64,000 nucleotides of DNA from Brachynemurus nebulosus (GCA_035578155.1 JAPWDM010000003.1:17324916-17388915); one strand, 5' to 3'; shown: positions 1 to 12,615, counted from the first letter of the stretch. Notes: a model not told the origin generated them from the letters alone. A program made the numbers and translations.

Positions 1-1660
1 ATTTATAGCTTCTGAAATTTACAACTTTGATTTAGCGCATTTTCAGCTACAAATAATAGTTTTGAACGACGGTGACATCATTCTAAAAAAACTGTCACTG
101 ATTTCTGGAAACGTTCACAAAAAAGACGCTTGTTGCCACATACATCTTTCGAAAATGACGTTTTGGAACGACATCGTTCAAGGACATCGTTCCAGAGCGA
201 TCTGTATGACCACCTTAACAGGCGACTAAAGTTGTAGATTATAGTGACTGTTTGGCCTTCTTTTCTTGGTAATCAGTTATCAATCGCCACATAGTGTTAT
301 TAGTTTTTCGATTAGACTATTTTGTCGATGTGTTACAAATTTTTAAACAAAAAATAAATTTACATCTGTTTAAAAATGTAAGTAGTTTGCCGTAAGTATT
401 TATTACGTTAGTTCATTATGTATTCTTTATACTTGATTCGATAAAACCCCTCATCTTCATCATCAGTCTGGTATGGATCGATTGGATACATAGGTGACCC
501 GCTAGCCTCGAAAAAAGGTTAAAAAAATATACGTGACCGACATATTAAAATTTCTTTATCGACATCTTAGCTCGTTCGTATGTCTTGTCTTGTTGTTTGT
601 TATTTGGTATGCAAGTATATTGTCATGTGTATTGTATTTTTTTATTTCTTTATAAAAATCAGTTAACATTCAATTAAAAATCAAATCCATTAAATTTGTT
701 ATAAAATGTATCTATAAAATTTTTTACCAAGCATGTCTGTGCATTTTTTAAACAGTAGTATGTCAGAGTAATTGAAAGGTATTTTACGTATGTAGGGTTA
801 TATTATTTTAGTAGGTTAAAATGTAAGAACTCTGCTTTTGAGTAAGCTTAATTGACAAGTATGCTAACTTATTCAAGGAAATTAGCTTGTGAACTTTAAA
901 AATCGATAAGGTAGTGTTAAATGCAAGGCTAACAATCCTTAAATATTTGTTATGATCCATCTACACAACAACGATTTATCTGTGCGTTCAATTTGTATAA
1001 ATAAGTTTGTGCAATAACATGGAATACGACACAATGGTCACACAGTAACAGCATATCTATAATGGAAATCTCAATTTGTTTGCAGTAGTCCTCTGAGTAC
1101 TTACATCACTCTATAATATATGAGTGTGACTAAAGCGAGGCTTTAAGCATTGTCCACACACACACAAGTAAAACTGTGCAAAGTTTGTTTGCACTAGTAA
1201 AATTTTCAGCAGTGCGACATTTATGCGAGCTGCACCAATTGGTTTGTACGAGGTACAGTTTTTCCGTCTACACGCACTTGTTTACTTGCATAACAAACTG
1301 GTTTGCACTGTTTGCACAAGTAAATCGGTAGTAAAGCTTGAGCATGTAGATGGAAAACCTTAAGAATAGATGCATATTCAACCTGAATTGTCAGTTATAA
1401 TTTATGGATTAAAACCATAACCTTAAACTATCAAAAACGATAAGTTTTCTGACAAAAAACAAGGAATCAAACTTTAACTTTTATAAGACTGAAGTAAATC
1501 TAATGACTCACTTTGATATTGACAGTGTCTTTAATCAAAGATTAGCACACTTGTGAAAAGTTGGAACCTACTTTTAATTTCCTCGAATTATTATCCAAGG
1601 TATCTGTAAATTTACGATATTTCAAATGTACAAAAGAACTGTGTCATCCCTCATTCATTA
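1..1660. other. Intergenic, no gene seen
   Basis: AT-rich sequence with stop codons in all frames. Short opposed GGAACGA / TCGTTCC arms at about 165-193 and CA-rich patches near 1156-1170 are the only local structure. I see no exon or complete transposon end. Confidence 0.6.
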
Positions 1661-2105
1661 TCTAACACCCTGATCAAGTCATTATTCATAATTTTAAACT
1701 ACGAAAATTTCGACGACTTTCCTTACTCCTTTCGGGTATCTACAAATTAGATTGTAAAGATTGTGACTCTTTTTACATCAGGCAAACTGGTAGAAATTTC
1801 GAGACACGGAGAGCAGAACATTTCAGATCTTACAGGAATAAAAAATCCGTTTCAGCTTTCGCCAAACACTCCGGAAAAGAACATCACAGTTTTGCACGAG
1901 GCAAATAAAGGTTAAAAATTAACAATTCTAGAAGGCAATAGAAATCAGTAAAAATAATTCAGATCTTCTAAACGATCTCACGTTTCAAAATGTTACCTCA
2001 GTCAAAAATAACACTGTATTAGCCCTTATTTGTTACGTAACACCTTGATAAAGTCATTATATATAATTTTAAACTACGAAGACTTGCGACGATTTTCCCT
2101 ACACA
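1661..2105 (+). repeat. Direct repeat pair flanking Penelope remnant
   Basis: A block of about 65 bp at 1661-1727 recurs at 2037-2103. Both begin near 'taacaccctgatcaagtc' or a close variant and share 'aattttaaactacgaa'. The pair flanks the GIY-YIG fossil. Penelope-like elements often carry terminal repeats from partial tandem insertion, so these may be pLTR remnants; that link is inference. Confidence 0.55.
1729..1908 (+). pseudogene. Penelope-like element GIY-YIG endonuclease fossil
   Basis: Sixty codons read without a stop until TAA at 1906-1908. The peptide starts LSGIYKLDCKDCDSFYIRQT, continues through GRNFETRRAEH, and ends near FAKHSGKEHHSFARGK. The GIY at the start, a cysteine pair, and FYI followed by QTGR about ten residues later match the GIY-YIG nuclease domain at the C-terminus of Penelope-like retroelements; the usual FYIG has an arginine in place of glycine. 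No reverse transcriptase is visible upstream, so this is a 3'-terminal fragment. A GIY-YIG domain of another source is less likely, because the QTGR and AKH...HHSF pattern is typical of Penelope. Confidence 0.7.
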
Positions 2106-3921
2106 GAAAAATAACATTTATATGTATAAATACCAACATTTATATTGGCTTATCTTATAAAAACTCTAATTTGATTCGAGACATTAAATTCTTCTGATAA
2201 GAGCGGAAACATTGGCTATTATACAATAAATTTTATCAATGATTTCTTTTAACGTCTTACATAAAATATATTTTATCTAAAAAAAATTAATGATGCTATG
2301 TTATACAGACACATATATAATTGAAATAAAATTATGCATTTAATATGAAAACGGTATACGATTATATGAAGCGATAAATAAAATTACTAATTGCGGTCAA
2401 ACGAAAATAATACATACAACAAACTAACATTTTCATTATTTAAATTTCATGGACGCACGTAAATATATAAATATGTACCTACCACAATAATTTTTACAGA
2501 ATGATGAGGAAAATAAAATAAAACAGTTAAGATGAAGTATTTTTATTGTTTTAATGGATGCCCGTTTACAAATTTACCGAAATATGAATATATAAATAAT
2601 ACATATTTATGAGTATTTAAAATGTTTAAACGTACTTCCGATTATTTGAGGTTAATCTTTTTTTTTTGGTTAACCTAATTTTGGTTTTTTTATTGTATTT
2701 TCAGAAAAAAAGAATAAGAATTTAACATTTATTGCTAATATCAGTAATAACTAGGCTTGCTATTTTTGCTGGAACGGTATCAAGCTTCTGTTACTCAAAA
2801 AAATGTTCTTAATACTCTTGGTGACGTCATTTTCTAAAATTAAACAAAAAGTTCACTGATATTGATTACGTCATAAATCCAAATTTTGGTAGAACTTGGA
2901 CAAGAACGTTTTTGAAGCCATGTTGAAAAACATATTAATACGAATTGTCATCTGTGATATTCTGTGCAAGTGTATTCAGAGTATTCGTTCATATTTTTTT
3001 CAAGAAATCATCGAACTTGGCGGATTTATTGATTGACAATAAAATATTCAACACCATACAATGTAGGGACGGTAATCACGTAATTATGTATTTCCAGATT
3101 GATTTATTTTAAATAATTAATTTCTGTGAGAATACAATATGGTTTTCAATTTAATTAATTCACGAATTGCAGTTAGATGCCTAATTAAAATATAAATGAA
3201 AAAGGCAACGCAATACGAATACCATAATAGAGCGGATAAAAACAGTGAAAATATAAAACCCCAAAAAAACAAAAACAAAACAAAAATAAACTGAGATGAT
3301 GAAAAGAACTTGAGTTTATATGTTTGTTGCAAGAATTTCCGCCTAATATTCGATGAAATAGGGCTTTTACAGTCATGTTTTCTACCTATTAACTTTTAAT
3401 ATTATGTATAAAGCTAAACTATATAGGACAAAGAGGGTAAGTCGTCAATTTATAACTTGAAGAAGTTAACAAACCTCTGAATAAAGCAATTAAAGAAACG
3501 GAACATGTAATAATGGTTAGGACGCAGAATGTTATGTCAAGTAAGATAATGGACCAACTTTAAATATATTGTCAATATTTCTTTAAGACGGCCAATCGTC
3601 CCGGAAAAGCAAGAACTGTCTCGCATTGAAATTTTTGTTAAAATAATCCCGGAATGGGTCTAATGCGTCAAGTCCCACATTTCGTAAATTGGAAATAATT
3701 TTGAAAAAATTCGCTGTACTTTTTTTCTTGCTCTTCAATTGTAAAAAATAAAATTTTTTTGCTTGTCAATTGTATTTTTTAATAGAAATTTTTTAGAATT
3801 TTTGAAAATATCACACGAATAAAAATAAAGTTCTAGATTGTTATTTGTCCCGCATTGACCAAACAAAAAGTTGGCCGCCTTATAGTTTGCTTTAAGTACA
3901 ATCTTGTTATATTAAGAGTAG
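2106..3921. other. Intergenic, no gene seen
   Basis: Very AT-rich with many homopolymer runs. Short ORFs on the minus strand near 3117-3376 are low-complexity hydrophobic translations of T-rich sequence and are not supported as genes. Confidence 0.6.
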
Positions 3922-3925
3922 TTAA

Positions 3926-4630
3926 GCGGAGATTTGCAAAAAAAAATAAATTGATATTTTTCCTTTCATAATTATGTTCCTTAAGGTGTTAAAATAATTC
4001 TCCTAAAATTTTATTTAAAAAAAAATGAAAAATCAAAAAGTTATGGGCATTTTAGTGCACGCACTTTACTATAATTCAATTAAAAAAAAACTTTATATGC
4101 TATTTATCGAAAGTACGTTTTTCGAAATGGTTCCTCATGTACCTCAAAAAGTATTTGAGATATCGACATAAAGTGCATATTATTCTTCGATGCCGTCATT
4201 TTGGCACGAACTAGGATCTTTTGATTTCGTAATATATTCTTAAAATGGCGGCTGTTTATAGTCGAGAAAAAGTGGTGATTTTTGAAAATTTATTTTCAAA
4301 ATGCAATTTCTCGCTGGTTTTTTATTTTGTTCCTTAGATCCTAGTTAGTGCCATCATTGTATATGTATATTTTCCGAAAATTCTTGATTCTTTGATTTTG
4401 GTTCACTGGGGATTTCAGAACGTGAGGAACCATCAAGGTAGAAAAATTTCGCAGTGTCGATTTCAAAGCTATTTATACTCAGCTCATTTTTGAATTATTT
4501 TTTTTTGTAATTTCAAGACATATAGAAACAATGTCGTATATTTAGTTTTTTAAAAGAAATATTTATTTGTATAAAAAAAAAATAATAATAATAAAGGTCG
4601 ATTTTTGATGTTTTTTTGGCGAATCTCCCC
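3926..4630. mobile_element. TTAA-flanked TIR element (piggyBac-like MITE)
   Basis: TTAA at 3922-3925 and 4631-4634 bracket the element. The left end reads GCGGAGATTTGCAAAAAAAA and the right end, reverse-complemented, reads GGGGAGATTCGCCAAAAAAA, an inverted match over about 20 bp. TTAA target duplication with G-rich tips suggests piggyBac-type mobilisation. There is no transposase ORF inside, so it would be non-autonomous. Superfamily is inferred from the target site only. Confidence 0.55.
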
Positions 4631-4634
4631 TTAA

Positions 4635-6853
4635 GGGAACTATTTCTGAGTAAGAAGAAATTATGTAAGATTTACACATATACTACAAAAGTTACCATAT
4701 CGAAAAATTAACCAAATAAAATCCAGAGCGAAATTGATAGGTAAGTTTACCAGCATTTATTTGAAATATATGTAGTATATCAAGAAAGAACACTACAGCT
4801 ATCGTGATGTCAGACATATCTTTGTGGGAAATGTAATGTTAAATAAGTTAATATTTAATTTCCATAAAATGTTATCATACGAATGCACAAATAAATAACT
4901 CTGATGATGAATATTTTTATAAATACGTGCACAAAATTGCTAATGAATAATGATCTACTTAGGTACTACACGACAAAGATTATTACATATATTTTTACTG
5001 AATTATGTAAATACGTTTAAATGGATTTATTATGCATACAATGTATATCAGCTTAATGCATTTTTTCAGATAAATTAATATGTAAATGTCAGTTTCCAAA
5101 GTCAGTCAAGTTCAATTCGGACGTTAGCACGTGAACCTTCAAGGTCTAGGGCGTCGTTAATTTCAAATGTACGTTGACTGTAGCATACAGAAACGTTGTT
5201 CAATATCTAGTGCCAAATAAAAGAAGAGTGTCTCAGGGTATAGACACTCAACAGTTTATCGGACAAATTATTCGTCGGTGTGGATCAGACAGTAGTGAAC
5301 ACAATAATAAAATATTCACTGAAAATAATATAGGATTTTCATTCAGTAATACCCACTAAAATAAGTTTTTACGGTTTAATTTCGGTGATTTTTGTCCTAT
5401 TTTTGTGGTATCGCTCTGATCCACACAGCTTGAATAAGGAGTGGAGGGGAGCATCTAGTGTCCATACCCTGGAGTGTCTGACATGAAAGCTCGTATAACT
5501 CTCCAATTCTGTATCAAGCTCGTTTCTACTGTCTTCAACGACGGAAATACATTTGGATTAAATCCTACTTTCCTGGCTAAAGATTTTTTGGAAAACGATG
5601 TATTTCTGGCAGTATTTTAAGAAATAGATGACTAAATTTTGTAAATAACTCATCTCCTTGCCTCTCCCCCTGTTATACACAATCCCCAATGTATATTTAT
5701 GCTTTTAAAATGCTTTCATAGACCAAAGTAGTGTGTCTGATAATAAAACACGTTCACGCCCGCCTGTGTATCACTGTTATAAAGGACATATTTATTATTA
5801 ATTGTCATAAGGTGTTGATTGTGAAATCATAAGAAGGATTAACAACCTTTATGTACAAATACCTCTCCACTTTTGTTACCATTAAGAGCCACTGACATTT
5901 AAAATGCTTTTTTCATATCGTTATATATAATACGGTATCGTATAGTTTTCTCTCATGAGTGGGTTTTTTTTTGGATTTGAACGTTGAATAGAAAGAAGGT
6001 GGTGTCTTTTATTGTCATTTCAATAGGTATTATTTAATCATTAACATACATGAATTTTTTTTTATCGTTTAGTATCTATGGAAAGTTTTTAAAATCTATC
6101 ATTTTATGTAACAAGTGATACAAAGATTAGTAGTTAGAGTTATAGATATGGAGTCAGGGCCGACTCGAGGACGGTGCAAGCGATGTCAACACACTAGGCC
6201 TCGCATTTCTGAAGATTCCGCGCCACTGTCTGATTTATCATAATAAAAATTTTAAATGTCACTTTTAAGTTCCAGAAACACAGTTTTAGGAATACATATT
6301 GCAGTATATATTTATTTTAAAATATTTGTGAATTGCACCTGAATTTTATTATTATTCTGAAAATAATTATATTAACTTGAGCAACTTAGACCATTAGCAT
6401 TATATCTTAAAAAAAATCTTTTTTAAAACCGAAACATTAGTCAAGGTCGATTTATCTCTTTAGTAATTTTATCTATCAAATTCATATTAGCTAACCGCAA
6501 ATCTAAATTATGTGATTATGTCAACGACTTTGCTATGAAATATTTACGAAAATGGAATAAAAATCGCATATTAATATACGTTTTTCATTGCAATTGCAAC
6601 TTTATTAAACCAAAGCAACTGTGCCTTCCATTCAAAGAGGTTTTTTTATTTTCAAATGATATTTTGTCGAAAACATGCCGGTCACTTCGTTGAGCAACCG
6701 CAGTCTTACAATGTTTTATCATTTATTCAAAATTTCCAAATTATTTCTATGTAGTTCATTCTATCCTTTATATGAATTTGTGCAGTTAAACGTAGTAAAA
6801 TGAAACAAATTGTTATTTTGTTGTACGAAGGGCCCCGTAACCGTAAGTCAACT
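4635..6853. other. Intergenic with scattered old repeat fragments
   Basis: No gene seen. A GC-richer patch at about 6150-6240, starting near 'cagggccgactcgagg', looks like an old repeat fragment. The inverted repeat at 5226-5485 is listed separately. Confidence 0.55.
5226..5485. repeat. Imperfect inverted repeat, two nested arm pairs
   Basis: The outer arms are 5227-5249 (contains 'cagggtatagacactc') and about 5455-5480 (contains 'gtccataccctg'). The inner arms are 'gtgtggatcagac' near 5278 and 'tctgatccacac' near 5414. The two nested pairs suggest a decayed foldback element. The short ORF crossing it, 5174-5359, has no recognisable domain. Confidence 0.45.
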
Positions 6854-7196
6854 TAAAATGCCGTAAGACGTAAGATGTAAAGACGTAAGTCGTAAGGAGT
6901 GTCACCATTAATGATCCTGTATGAAACTTTGTGTAGTTTTCTAACTTAACCACACATAAAAGACATTTTTCAATCAACTAATTAAAAAATCACTGATTTA
7001 GTGGTGTAGTGAATAACAGTAATTTTTACCCGACTGCATCAGAAGGAGGGTAAAAATTAATGTTTTTCGAAAGTTTGTATCTATCCTCTAATTATGCCTG
7101 TTTCTTTGGCGCAGCCTGCAGCCTAAACGGCTTGACGGATTTGGGTAAAGAAGGTGTCGCTGGATTCGTCTTAATCTGGGGATTGATATAGGCTGA

Positions 7197-7890
7197 AATT
7201 TTAAAATTCATCCCCTAAATAGGGGATGAAAAATTTATATAAAAAAATGTTGGGTCTAGAAACGTGAAATTTTGCTGACGAGTTCCTTATGTAACGTAGG
7301 GGAGCTCCAAGGAAATTTTTGGAAAATTCCATTTTTGGAAATTCATCCCCTGAGGGTATAAAGTAGGGGATGAAAATTTATGAAAGGTAAAATTTTGCAC
7401 AAGGCTACAGGGGTCCTTTAGTAATGTAGATGAGTATTGGAAGGGAGAATTTTTGTGAAAATTTATCCATTAAGGGTATAAAATAGGGAATGAGAATTTA
7501 TATAGGAAACCGTTGGGTTTAGAAACGTAAAATTTTGTACAAATGTTCCTTTAATGACGCATGCAAGCACTAAGAGTGAATTTTTAGAATTTAGCTTCCT
7601 AAGGCGTTAAAATAGGGGATGAAAATTTATATAGAAAACTGTTGAGCCTAGAAATGTGAAATTTTACACAGGGGTTTCTTATATAACGTAGGTGAGCACT
7701 AAGAAGGGACTTTTGAAAATCTGTCCTCAGGGGAGTAAAATAGGGGATGAAAAATTATATAAAAAATCGTTGGATTTGAGAATGTGAAATTTTGTACAGA
7801 GATTTTTTTAGTAACGTAAGTGAGCACGAAGAGTAGCTTTTTGAAACTTCATCCCCTAAGGCGGCAAAATAAGGGACGAAAATTTATATG
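7197..7890 (+). repeat. Tandem array, about five ~128-bp Helitron-like modules
   Basis: Modules begin near 7252, 7386, 7512, 7643 and 7771. Each carries a TTGGGTYTAGAAACGTGAAA-like block, then a 'gtaacgtaggtgagcac'-like block, then CATCCCCTAAGG and AGGGGATGAAAATTTATAT. The same module occurs once or twice inside the Helitrons at 10186-10741 and 60884-61458. The units have diverged, so the array is old. Confidence 0.7.
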
Positions 7891-8124
7891 AAAGCTAACT
7901 TTTCTTTACGAATTCGTCTGGGTAGGTGGAGTTGATAACGACATAGTGTGTGTACAACTAGTCAATCTACAATGAGTTGACGCGAAGGAAGTCACGGACA
8001 AAGAAAACTATTATAAATTTTTTTTTGTCAAATTCGTGGTAATTTTGGCTAGCAGTCGCTGTAATTTTGTGTGCGTACCTATATATTTTTTCTTCTAAAT
8101 AATTAAACAACACTAAAAAGACCT

Positions 8125-8405
8125 AAATAAAATAGTTAATTAAAAAAATAAAAAAAACCCGACTGCGTAAAAGGTAAACTAAAACGGTGAAAACAAGATG
8201 AAAGAGAGAAAAAGAAAAATGAATAAAAAATTAAAGCAGTCGGAGGCATACATATTGTACTAAATAAAACAGAAATGTATGATGCCTCCGACTGCTTTAG
8301 TTTTTTATTCATTTTTCTTTTTCTCTTTTTCATCTTGTTTTCACCGTTTTAGTTTACTTTTTAAGCAGTCGGGTTTTTTATTTTTTTAATTAACTATTTT
8401 ATTTA
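8125..8405. repeat. Near-perfect hairpin with ~130-bp arms
   Basis: The arms at 8125-8253 and 8275-8405 are inverted copies separated by a loop of about 21 bp. Shared blocks include AACCCGACTGC, AAACTAAAACGGTGAAAACA and GCAGTCGGAGGCAT. The near identity suggests a recent inversion-duplication. A transcript through it would form long dsRNA. The 65-residue minus-strand ORF at 8136-8333 is a product of the palindrome and not a gene. Confidence 0.8.
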
Positions 8406-8520
8406 ATTAATTGATTGAAAAACCACTATTATGTCTAGTTAAGTTAGAAAACAACACAACGGTTCATACAGGATCACTAAATGGTGACACTCCTTGCGGC
8501 TTACGTCTTACGGCATTTTA

Positions 8521-9779
8521 CTGTGTGAAAACCATAATCACTCGGTTTAAGATGCATATTATTTATCTATAGAGAGTATATGGTGCTAGAAAGATGTACA
8601 TTGCATACATATATTATTTACAAACATATCGACCTCTTTGACTTTTCAATTGTTTAAGAAAGTAAACACTTCAAAATATTTTATTTATTGTCTTTCTTTT
8701 ATGTAACATTGACATTCAATTGTTTTATATGCCATGCCACCATCGTATTTATAATAAACAATGAAATAATTGTGGGATTAAATTTGAATAAGAACTAAGA
8801 ACATAGCATTCAACAAAAGACTACGGTATAAAGAATTTTATAATATTGATTCTTTGTGATTAAGATTATCATAATGTCAACTGGATGCAGAAGAAACTCG
8901 CTTAATTAAAAGAGTAAAGATACAAAAAGACTTGAGAACTTATCAATACTCTAAACTATGTTGGATATTGAAGGGTACAAACTAACAAGAAAGGGTCTAA
9001 ATATGCCCATCACCGATTTCGATCAGATTTCGTCTACTAATAGAGTATCACATTCATATAAAGAATCTACAAAGAGAAAGAAGAAGAAACAGGAAAAATA
9101 TGTATAAGCGTCTTATTAGAGAACGTATTTTCTACACCTACGGTACTTCTCCATAAAAAAAATATTTCTCTGCGATACTATTTAAAACTATCGGCGAAAT
9201 AAATCGAGATTACTACATATTTTCAAATAGTTTGACAACTGAACGTAGAATACATATAATATGCATTATTATCGCATGTAAACATGTATTAAGCAAATCA
9301 TTTAATTTGATCAGTGAACTAGCAAATAATAACTCTTGCCAAGTTTTCTTGTTATATATTATTAATCCTGCTCCTTTACTGGCACTCGACTCTGTTGATA
9401 ACAAATACGAGTACAAAAACCCCAAACAAGCCCCAACAACAGCAAAATAAACGAAAATAAAATACTTAGTTTGCTTACTTATGTCATGCTCGAGATGTCA
9501 CAAGTTCGATGCCCGCAATCTACCTCTTAAATATATTACTTATTATATATTTTGTTATTATTAATTTTAAACTTTATAAATAAGTAGTAGGCTCTTACAT
9601 ATTATAAGTACTTTACCTATGTAGGTATGTGCATATCTGTTGCATTTTAAAATGTAAAATATCTTTATACACAATCATTATGAACACACGTTACAAGATA
9701 ACTGAGTACCGAGTTGTTAAAAAGTATATTACTGGCTTATTTTAGTTACTTTTGGGTATTATTTGATTAAATTAAACTA
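8521..9779. other. Intergenic, no gene seen
   Basis: AT-rich. Overlapping opposite-strand ORFs at about 9213-9450 have no recognised domain or good splice context. Confidence 0.55.
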
Positions 9780-10185
9780 GAATTACAAGAACTGGCTTCG
9801 AAAGCCAGTAATTTCCTTTCAATTTCACCATTCTGCTATCTTATTTACAGTTTTTAAGGCAGTGAAAAATTTTAGTAAATATAACGACATCATTAAGTAA
9901 AAACATTCTTTTTTTATCAAATCAGGCTTTATTGAAGTGACTTGAATTCGGGTGATTGGTCGAATTACGGTAACTTGAGTGAGAACTATTCATTTTTGCT
10001 GTCAAAACGGCGAAATTTCATTTAAAAATTAAAAAGAACTACCTCGAAAACCTATAATTCTCTTCCAATTTCATTATCCAATCATTTTATCTACAATTTT
10101 TAAGGCATTGAAGAACTTTAGTAAACTTGATGACGTCACCAAATTAAAAATTTATTTTTTCAGAAATCAAGTTTTATTGAAGTGA
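9780..10185 (-). repeat. Two units of a ~270-bp dispersed tandem repeat
   Basis: Read on the minus strand, each unit has GTCACTTCAATAAARCYTGATT, a GATGACGTCATCAAG-like palindrome (about 10115-10135), then GAAATTGGAAGAGAATTATA and a TTTTCGA block. The same unit occurs in plus orientation at 57290-57950. The array ends where the minus-strand Helitron 3' terminus begins. Confidence 0.65.
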
Positions 10186-10741
10186 CTAGCCGTATACCTG
10201 ATAGGATTTCCCATCGACAACATCTTTAATGTTTTTCAAAAGCCTAAATCGATATCCACGTTTCTAACTTCAAAAATGACGAACTTCCCATAGGAACTTT
10301 CATTTCCTATTTTAACCACGTAGGGAATAAATTTCCAGGAACGTTTATACAACTGAATTTTATTTATAAATAGAAGCCTAAACTCCAATTTTCATATCTC
10401 CTGTGCTAAATTTCGTCTTTCTAAACCCAACAGTTTAGGCTGTTCGTTGTCTGTCAGTCAGTGTTAAAGATTTATTATTTATTTTAATAGCCATAGTAAC
10501 ATATTTTTATATACCACTTCAAATATAACGAATTTACATACAAATTTTCATCCCCTATTAAACTGAATTAGTATTAAACCCACTTAGGAGACGAATTTTC
10601 GAAAATCCTTTCTTAGTGCTCACTTACATAAGGAACTCCTATGCAAAATTTCATTCTTCTAAACCCAACGGTTTAGACTGTGCGTTGTCTGTCAGTCAGT
10701 CAGTCAGCCAGTCAGTCAGTGTTAGAAATTTATTAAGTAGA
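10186..10741 (-). mobile_element. Non-autonomous Helitron, copy 1
   Basis: On the minus strand it begins TCTACTTAATAAATTTCTAA at 10741, preceded by A, and ends CTAG at 10189-10186, followed by T. That is the Helitron signature of A|TC...CTRR|T. A degraded hairpin related to CGATGGG/CCCATCG precedes the CTAG. Inside are two copies of a GTTTAGGCTGTGCGTTGTCT-like block followed by CAGT repeats, at about 10430-10465 and 10670-10722. The same element at 60884-61458 supports both ends. No Rep/helicase ORF is present. Confidence 0.8.
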
Positions 10742-12235
10742 TTTTAATTAGGGTGAAGATTAGTAATATGAAAAAATATGACTTATTGGAAAGAAGTCAT
10801 TTTTCTAGTAGTCCTGCGTAGGCTAATTTTGGTAAAAATGAAAACTCGCTTCATATAACTCGCGTTCAATTTCATCCAATTTCAATATAGTACATATAAT
10901 TTTCTAAGAAATGAAAAAAGTAATCACTAAAATAATGCTAAAATTCGTTTAAGGGTTCGGAATTTAGCTTCTTACCGTAAAAGTCTTGAATTCGGATTGG
11001 CAAGAGATAATCAGCTTTTTTTTAGTGATAAAGAGTGTAAACATAAGTTTTCCCTACTGAAAAGAGGATAATATTTAAGGTAGTAGGATGATAAAAGACA
11101 AGTGACTCTAGTAAAAATCTTACAAATGGATTGTACTATATTAAAATTTTCTTACTAATTTTTCTGTTTATACATGGGTTTCCGTTTGGATGTTTAGTTG
11201 CTCTAGGCTTCCCATGTTTGGGCTCCAACTGTATGACTGTTTGAAATATGATGTATCGTCATTCGAAGATCTTGAAATCCCACGTTTATATTATGTCATT
11301 TAAAAAAATATATTTGTCTGTAAACTAGACACTATAGACTAGAAAATATTAGTATGAACAATTGTTCTGACAAACATTGTGCATAAAGTCATAAAGTATC
11401 ATTGTTAAGAGACTAATTATTGAAAAATAACAATTAGAAATTTTATTGGTTGTTGTCGGAACAACAATTATAGATGTTAAGACACATCCGTGGGAGTTTA
11501 AGTATGTTGATACTTTGAAACATTCATTTCTTTTTGCAACAATACGATATTTTTATGTAAGCTATAAATTTGTTTATTGTTTTTGTCAGAAATGCAGGAA
11601 AAATTTTTATGACTTATACAATTTGCAATTAAAGAATAATATTTTGAAGCTATAAAATGCGCAATTACTTAACGCATTGTTTCAGTGTACTTTTATTTAT
11701 TTACTTTTTAGTTTATTTTTAAAACGAATGGTATGTATTAGTGGTAATTTTCTTAAGACTAATTAATAATTATCCTTTATGGTAACTTTCGAACATAAGA
11801 TGAGAAGTACGTTCCATCGCATTAACTTTTTTACCATTAAATTTGATCACAAATAAGACTATCTTTTGATGATTATACTGAGGCAGACTAATGCAGGCGT
11901 TTTAAACATGCTCATTTACAAAATTTGAATAGAATCGTTTAAGACATTGCCGTTAAAACTCGAATCAAGATTTAAAAGTCTTGACACCATTTATAAAATA
12001 TGATTAAAATGCTTAAAACCGTTTTCAAGAAAATGGTGGTATGTATTAATAATTTTCGTGCAACAATAAGTTGAACGAAAATTATTATCGTTAAGTGATT
12101 TTTTTTAGCCAAACGGATGTTAGAATAGTGTCTGATTCTTGAAAAATTTTAAATTTATGTAATATGAACACAATCGTTAAAACTACCCTTAGTTTATAAT
12201 GGAACCACTCTAATAATATTGTCTCAACAATTTGA
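10742..12235. other. Intergenic, no supported gene
   Basis: A 69-codon plus-strand frame at 11446-11655 lacks an ATG at its start and a recognised domain. I treat it as chance. Confidence 0.5.
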
Positions 12236-12480
12236 TAATAATCGAGTCTAATAATAATGAGGTTTAATGTCCGTTTTCAGTCTATAACAGACACCACTCA
12301 TATCATATCCTAGAATGTTTGTTTCATTATGATGTGGACGAAGGACAAGGAAAATGGTGTGGAAATTGGTAGGTATGCGTCTGCAGCCGTCTTTTTGAGG
12401 AACTATGTCAGTATTCATCTGAAATTGTGAAGGGAAACTGCAGACAACCTTCACGAGCATAGCCGGCCGCGGGAATTAAT
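12236..12480. repeat. Dispersed repeat shared with 60240-60440
   Basis: Shared blocks include GGGTTTAATRTCCGTTTTCAG, TCTATAACRSACRCCA and, near the far end, CTTCACGARYATG. The segment is GC-richer than its surroundings (for example GCCGGCCGCGGG at about 12462). The 70-residue minus-strand frame here tracks the repeat and has no recognised domain. Confidence 0.5.
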
Positions 12481-12615
12481 ACCAAAGTTTCCAATCCACT
12501 GAATGGTGTATTAGATATTTGTTTGAACGAACCAACGAACCGTCGGGTACCCAAAAATTGATTTTCTAGCATGTAGTGTCCATAAATCGAAGAAATATGC
12601 TAAAATCTGTACTTT

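Larger units (their letters stand above)
6854..8520. mobile_element. Long-TIR composite DNA transposon, non-autonomous
   Basis: The two ends are perfectly inverted for the outer 21 bp (TAAAATGCCGTAAGACGTAA plus G). They remain clearly related for about 150 bp: both arms carry GGAGTGTCACCA, GATCCTGTATGAA and a TTTTCTAACTTAAC block. The left arm has a ~15-bp insertion of extra GTAAGACG-like sequence. Just inside the arms both sides carry ACCCGACTGC (7029 and, inverted, about 8365). The interior holds a tandem array (7197-7890) and a long hairpin (8125-8405). No transposase is visible. I could not define a convincing target duplication, so the superfamily is open. Confidence 0.7.

Noticed and set aside
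6854..8520. Tandem array considered as a CRISPR array
   Set aside because: Units are ~128 bp, diverged, without unique spacers, and the genome is eukaryotic.
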